A DNA stretch of 64,000 nucleotides from NCBI GenBank assembly GCA_951394045.1, contig OX595987.1, forward strand, positions 2,356,001 to 2,420,000, in the 5' to 3' direction. Origin of the DNA: Nitzschia sp. DOCU1. Its lineage: Eukaryota > Bacillariophyta > Bacillariophyceae > Bacillariales > Bacillariaceae. The notes under the pieces are model-generated. The model was not told the DNA's origin, made no database searches, and saw only the letters and a program-made list of their open reading frames with translations. Each line of letters starts with the position of its first letter. Position 1 is the stretch's first letter. A program made the translations under genes and the position numbers. This document shows positions 62,051 to 64,000 of the stretch, piece by piece.

Positions 62051-62621
62051 CGTTGTTCCTGTTGAATGTTACAGGATCAAAAGTTAAAGATATGAAATTG
62101 GCAGAAGGTGAAACTTGGAACAAATGCCCTCGACAAATAGAAATAGGGGTTGAGTTGCGATGGGAATGATGTCGACAGTAGTTTCAACTCCAACTTCCAC
62201 GGGTATCCCAACGCGAGAAAGTTGAAGTTCCAAGAGGTTGTACACGTGGAAATAGAAGATACGGGAATGTGGAATTTCAACTTGCGGATTGATGTTGTGA
62301 AAATTTAGGAGATTTCTGAATAATAGTTACACGTGGCAACCTCCGTTGTGAAACAGCCCTTTTTTGGGTGACCTGGCCCGCGCGCTCCTCTGCGCAGGTC
62401 CGAAAGGCGAGCGAGAAAGAAGAAAATCGAAGACCGCGCCACGGCACGACAAAGACGTCGACCAAAAAACCCGGCACCTCGTCGGCATCTTCGGCACAGG
62501 GGGTCATTGTTATTTGTTGTTGACGACTTACGGGAACCAGTCCAGCATTGTTGCACGTCATTGCGATAGAACTTCGGGAATCGAATTGCGTTTAAAAGCA
62601 TCCATTGTGTCTCCTTTCAAA
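62051..62621. promoter_or_regulatory. Divergent promoter of two ER co-chaperone genes with composite CACGTG element
   Basis: 571 bp between the start codons. TGAAGTTCCAAGA (62223-62235), seven bases, then CACGTGGAA (62243-62251), matches the element at 32884-32911. A further CACGTG lies at 62330-62335. No gene is seen; the J-protein frame is open upstream to 62364 without supporting composition. Confidence 0.5.
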
Positions 62622-63827
62622 ATGAGTCGCCATCGCACCTACAGTTCCTGGTGGTTGAAACTCTTTCAGCTATGTGCCCTGCTGTCCATTGTAAATGCCG
62701 AGGATTTTTACCAGCTCTTGGGCATTTCTCGAACAGCGACTGCCAAAGAAATCAAAAAAGCATATCGCCAGAAATCCCTAGAGTTTCATCCCGACAAAAA
62801 TAAAGCGGAAGGAGCCGCCGAAAAGTTTGCCGAGATCAACAGAGCTTATGAAGTTTTGTCGGACGAGGAGAAACGCAAAGTTTATGATCGTCACGGAGAG
62901 GAGGGTCTAAAGCAGCACGAACAACGTGAGGCTGGCGGTGGGGGTTTCGGTGGATCACCCTTTGACGACTTTTTTGGCTTTGGTCAGAGGCAGCGTCGAA
63001 ATCAGGACCAGCGCACGCCATCGGTCGACATACCTTTGGAGTTGACTTTGGAACAGCTTTACAAGGGTGAGACGTTTGAGGTTTCTTACGTACGCCAAGT
63101 GTTATGTCTACGATGGGAGATGTGTATGAAGCCGAATCAGGAGTGTCAAGGCCCTGGCATTCGTATGCGAAGGCAGCAGATTGCACCTGGCTTTGTCCAG
63201 CAATTCCAGCAGCATGATGACAAATGCGTCGCTCCAGGCAAAATGTGGTTGGACAATTGCTCGGATTGTCCCAACAAAACTGAGACAGAAAAGATCGATT
63301 TGACCATTGACGTCAATAAAGGGTCTCGACCTGGCGAAGCAATCACATTCGAAGGTGTGACGGATGAAAAACCAGGATACAAACCTGGCGATCTCAACTT
63401 TATCATCAATGAAAAGCCGCACAAGGAATATCATCGCGATGGCGACCACTTGTACAAGACAATGGAAATTCCATTGGTAGATGCTTTGGTAAGTGCATGG
63501 GGTTGTGTAAATTGTAGAAATGATGCTGGGAGCTGTTTGCTAATACGTGCCATTTTATAGACTGGTTTCTCGGTAACTCTGAAACAACTGGACGGGGAAG
63601 AATTCACTGTGAAAGTCGATGATATTGTCGAATGTGACGAGGTATTGCGAGTTCCCGGGAAAGGAATGCCGCGACGAAGTGGGCGGGGTTTCGGTGATTT
63701 ATTCATTACGTTTGAGGTGGACTTCCCCAACCATCTTTCACCCGAACAAAAAGCCCAGCTTCGAAGCGTACTCGGCAGTGCAGGCAACAGTAAGCAGTCC
63801 CCGCCAGCCCAAGAGTCGGAGCTGTAA
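62622..63827 (+). CDS. DNAJB11: ER-lumen J protein, ERdj3/DNAJB11-like
   Basis: Two exons, 62622-63488 and 63561-63827, phase 0, give 377 residues. A signal peptide ([15 protein letters not shown]) leads directly into a J domain: [29 protein letters not shown] with the HPD motif, and [15 protein letters not shown] Gly/Phe segment ([17 protein letters not shown]) follows. The substrate-binding region has a reduced cysteine module ([47 protein letters not shown]), the layout of DNAJB11 and not of full four-motif DnaJ zinc fingers. The C-terminal beta domain begins [21 protein letters not shown]. It delivers clients to BiP. The last residues, ESEL, recall an ER-retrieval signal. Confidence 0.93.
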
Positions 63828-63963
63828 ATGAATACATTTTGTAGAAAGTAACGAAACCCAGGTGTACTATCATCTAGATAGTCCTGTCTGGTGTTTGAAA
63901 CCGAGCCGAGCTACTGTAGAACGATTGCACACTCACAGCCCTATCTCTATCGATCTTAATATC

Positions 63964-64000
63964 TTAGTTGGCGGCAACAGCTTCTTCCTCTTTCTGTTGA
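63964..64000 (-). CDS. Possible C-terminus of a minus-strand gene, cut by the window end
   Basis: Reading the minus strand from 64000, the frame gives QQKEEEAVAAN and a stop (TTA on plus, 63964-63966). The Glu/Ala-rich end is typical of a charged protein tail, but twelve codons are too few to be sure. Confidence 0.3.
   Translation of the reverse strand, partial: QQKEEEAVAAN

Overview
The window is nuclear DNA of a stramenopile alga, most probably a diatom. Genes are dense on both strands and mostly intronless or cut by one or two GT-AG introns of about 70-110 bp. At least seven proteins begin with a hydrophobic signal followed by an Ala/Gly/Ser-Phe cleavage site ([28 protein letters not shown] and similar), the bipartite signal that sends proteins into the four-membrane plastid of secondary red-lineage algae. 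The gene content is eukaryotic: ORC4, EED, XPD, Elongator, NECAP and 40S uS12. I cannot name the species.

Layout. 0.8-9.8 kb: a class C GPCR fused to a 5'-nucleotidase-like ectodomain, a plastid EamA transporter, a YL1_C chromatin protein and an ABC transporter. 9.8-17.2 kb: the accessory-looking part, with a scrap of telomeric repeat, an eight-unit Sel1 array that is almost identical from unit to unit, an unknown membrane protein, and a roughly 2 kb block with terminal-inverted-repeat-like ends that holds two truncated or colliding genes and a small foldback element. After it comes a protein with three copies of a beta-rich repeat. 17.6-28 kb: nuclear functions (TFIIS-N protein, XPD helicase, ORC4 and EED sharing one promoter region) and NECAP. 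28.8-43.9 kb: plastid Cpn60, a kanadaptin-like FHA protein, arogenate dehydrogenase, a Core-2/I-branching-like enzyme with an RG-rich start, uS12, a DUF3727-like protein, a MYND protein, a HAD hydrolase, APS kinase and the first of two paralogous plastid proteins. 44.6-64 kb: GT17, a C-terminally short ELP2, an SH3BGR-domain protein, a MORN protein, the second paralog, a plastid beta-barrel-like protein, a zinc-finger protein, a triose-phosphate/sugar-phosphate translocator, a histidine phosphatase, and a divergent pair of ER co-chaperones (STI1-motif protein and ERdj3-like J protein).

The points most worth following are the receptor with an apparently non-catalytic nucleotidase ectodomain; the two plastid paralogs, whose N- and C-terminal blocks look like an ancient internal duplication; the secreted STI1-motif protein paired with an ER J protein; a composite TGAAGTTCCAAGA-N6/7-CACGTGGAA element present in two divergent promoters; E2F-like sites between ORC4 and EED; and the truncated ELP2. 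All domain and family calls rest on reading the sequence, without database searches.
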